Below, piece by piece: positions 62,601 through 64,000 of a stretch of 64,000 nt of DNA. A model generated the notes under the pieces. It was given only the letters and a program-made list of their open reading frames with translations, was not told the DNA's origin and made no database searches. Position 1 is the first letter of the stretch, and each line of letters starts with the position of its first letter. The translations under genes were made by a program, and so were the position numbers. Origin of the DNA: Sialis fuliginosa (taxonomy: Eukaryota > Arthropoda > Insecta > Megaloptera > Sialidae). Where the stretch lies: positions 6,853,001 to 6,917,000 of the forward strand of contig OY540813.1 of assembly GCA_961205875.1 (NCBI GenBank), in the 5' to 3' direction.

Positions 62601-64000
62601 TATTGTGAGTGAGTGTTTGTATAATTGTAAATGATTATTGCGTGTTGAGGTACGATATATTTACAGCTGATCTTTTTTAATGGTTATTTATTTGAATATT
62701 TATTTATGGTTGGGTTGATGCTGTTGCTTTTATTTGTTCGTTTTTCATTTTTTATTTATTTAAGTAATAATATATTTTATTAAATAAAATAAAATATGGT
62801 ATTTAAATTTTAAATATTTTAAACTATCTATCGCAAAATTAGTTTATAAATCTAAACCCTCTAGAATAATAAAATATAAATATTATAAAAGAAAATGATG
62901 AAAATATATAGTGTTTAAAAAAACTATTTACAAGAAATACAAAAATTGACATCAAGTTCATTAACCTATATTTCATAGAGATGTGTCAACGTACGCTAAA
63001 TGCAGTATTTTCTCGCATTTTGCAGATGTTTTACAGTAAATGTATTATATGATAAATCGTTATATCATTAAAAAATGGTAATAGAATTGACCGAAATATC
63101 AATTTATTTTAATTTATGTAAAAGGATTAAAATTTATTTGTATTAATTTTTTTAGGAATGTTATCTAATATTTAATTTCTGATTTATTGAGTGCGCTTAT
63201 GAATAGATTTTTAATTTCAAGCACGAATTAATTTTGATTTTTATTTTAATAAAATCTTATCTGTAAAATTTATGATTTAGATTATCTTTATGCATACAAT
63301 GAAAAAAGAATCCAAAAAAGAAATAATAATGTCTAGATTCTTGCTTAATTAACCCTTACTTCCCGAGTTTAATCATATTAAAATAAGCTTTTTTCAAAAT
63401 TTTTACTGATGGTATGATGGGGTAGATGGGAGGGGGGTAGAGACAGAATTTATTATAACATTAAATTTTGCAATTGTCGCTACATTATTTTACATAAAAC
63501 GACCATTTTATTTTTAAATGACTACTCGTATAAATTTGTTCAATTGAATGCATTCGGGAGGGGTAAAAAGGAAGGTATTGTTTGTCTCAAGTTATCAGGA
63601 AAATGCAGAAAATAAGGGTCACTTATGTGACTCACAGAAGTCAATGGGTTAAGGTTTAAATTTTAATTTAACCTGTGTATTTATTATTTACAATAATTAT
63701 TACTTATAATTAAATGGCACATACAATTTTTTTTTAACTAACGTAATAAAAAATATAAATACCTACATCTTTTCGATATATGATAGTATGGCGATGAAAG
63801 GGTTAACAAATTCTGGTGAAGTATGTATTATATATTTGAATTACTATAGTCTATAATATAATTAAAAGTTAATAGAAAATAATTCTTAAATAAATAATGG
63901 GGTGGGTGGGAGATGGGGGTGAACGGTTTCACTTTTTCGAATTTCGGCTATCGTCATTCGAAAGAATATAAAAATTGATTAAAATTTTGTACTGTAATTT
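62601..64000. other. AT-rich end of window
   Basis: No gene or exon seen. G-runs lie at 63421-63438 (GGTAGATGGGAGGGGGG) and 63899-63920. No further Btk29A exon is seen up to the edge. Confidence 0.5.

Noticed and set aside
62378-62634. Three overlapping frames of 76-84 aa in the CpG-rich island
   Set aside because: They run in different registers and on both strands with Arg/Ala-rich composition typical of GC-rich non-coding DNA.

Overview
This window is AT-rich animal nuclear DNA. Split genes with short GT-AG introns and the receptor Pvr, the kinase Btk29A and Caprin point to an insect. The many small DNA transposons and the very AT-rich intergenic sequence would suit a hemipteran, but nothing here fixes the order, so that is only a guess. 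Eight protein-coding genes are supported. Seven are complete at the coding level, and the eighth, Btk29A, shows one exon.

Layout. 1-5.7 kb is gene-poor: it holds a decayed mariner transposase at the left edge, a tandem array of exon-like units on the minus strand, and two Helitron-like pieces. 5.756-18.363 kb (+) is a PDGF/VEGF-receptor-like tyrosine kinase (Pvr) with seven Ig domains, one transmembrane segment and a split kinase. Its second Ig domain can end with either of two tandem, phase-matched exons. 20.490-23.558 kb (-) is a protein with two cyclic-nucleotide-binding domains (CNBD2-like). 24.309-31.983 kb (+) is a DENND5-type Rab GEF/effector with a candidate 24-nt microexon. 32-36.5 kb is AT-rich and mostly empty. 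A candidate promoter lies near 36.6 kb, followed by a 3.3-kb near-perfect palindrome at 38.168-41.505 kb. 42.569-50.233 kb (+) is a QSER1/PRR12-type nuclear protein with a long low-complexity exon and a 30-nt microexon.

52.329-54.166 kb (+) is Caprin. 55.498-55.825 kb (-) is the copper chaperone ATOX1, divergent from the splicing factor SF3A2 at 56.255-57.126 kb (+). Ribosomal protein L27A follows at 57.581-58.624 kb (+); its third intron carries a box C/D snoRNA resembling U43 (SNORD43). 59.157-59.312 kb (+) is the first PH-domain coding exon of Btk29A, whose remaining exons lie outside the window. A GC- and CpG-rich island at 62.4-62.6 kb may be another promoter.

The genes form no operon. 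They are housekeeping genes (translation, splicing, RNA granules, copper handling) mixed with signalling genes (Pvr, Btk29A, DENND5). The observations most worth a second look are the mutually exclusive Pvr exons, the giant palindrome that probably sits in a 5'UTR intron, the intronic U43-like snoRNA, and a 36-bp palindrome that recurs almost exactly 29 kb away.
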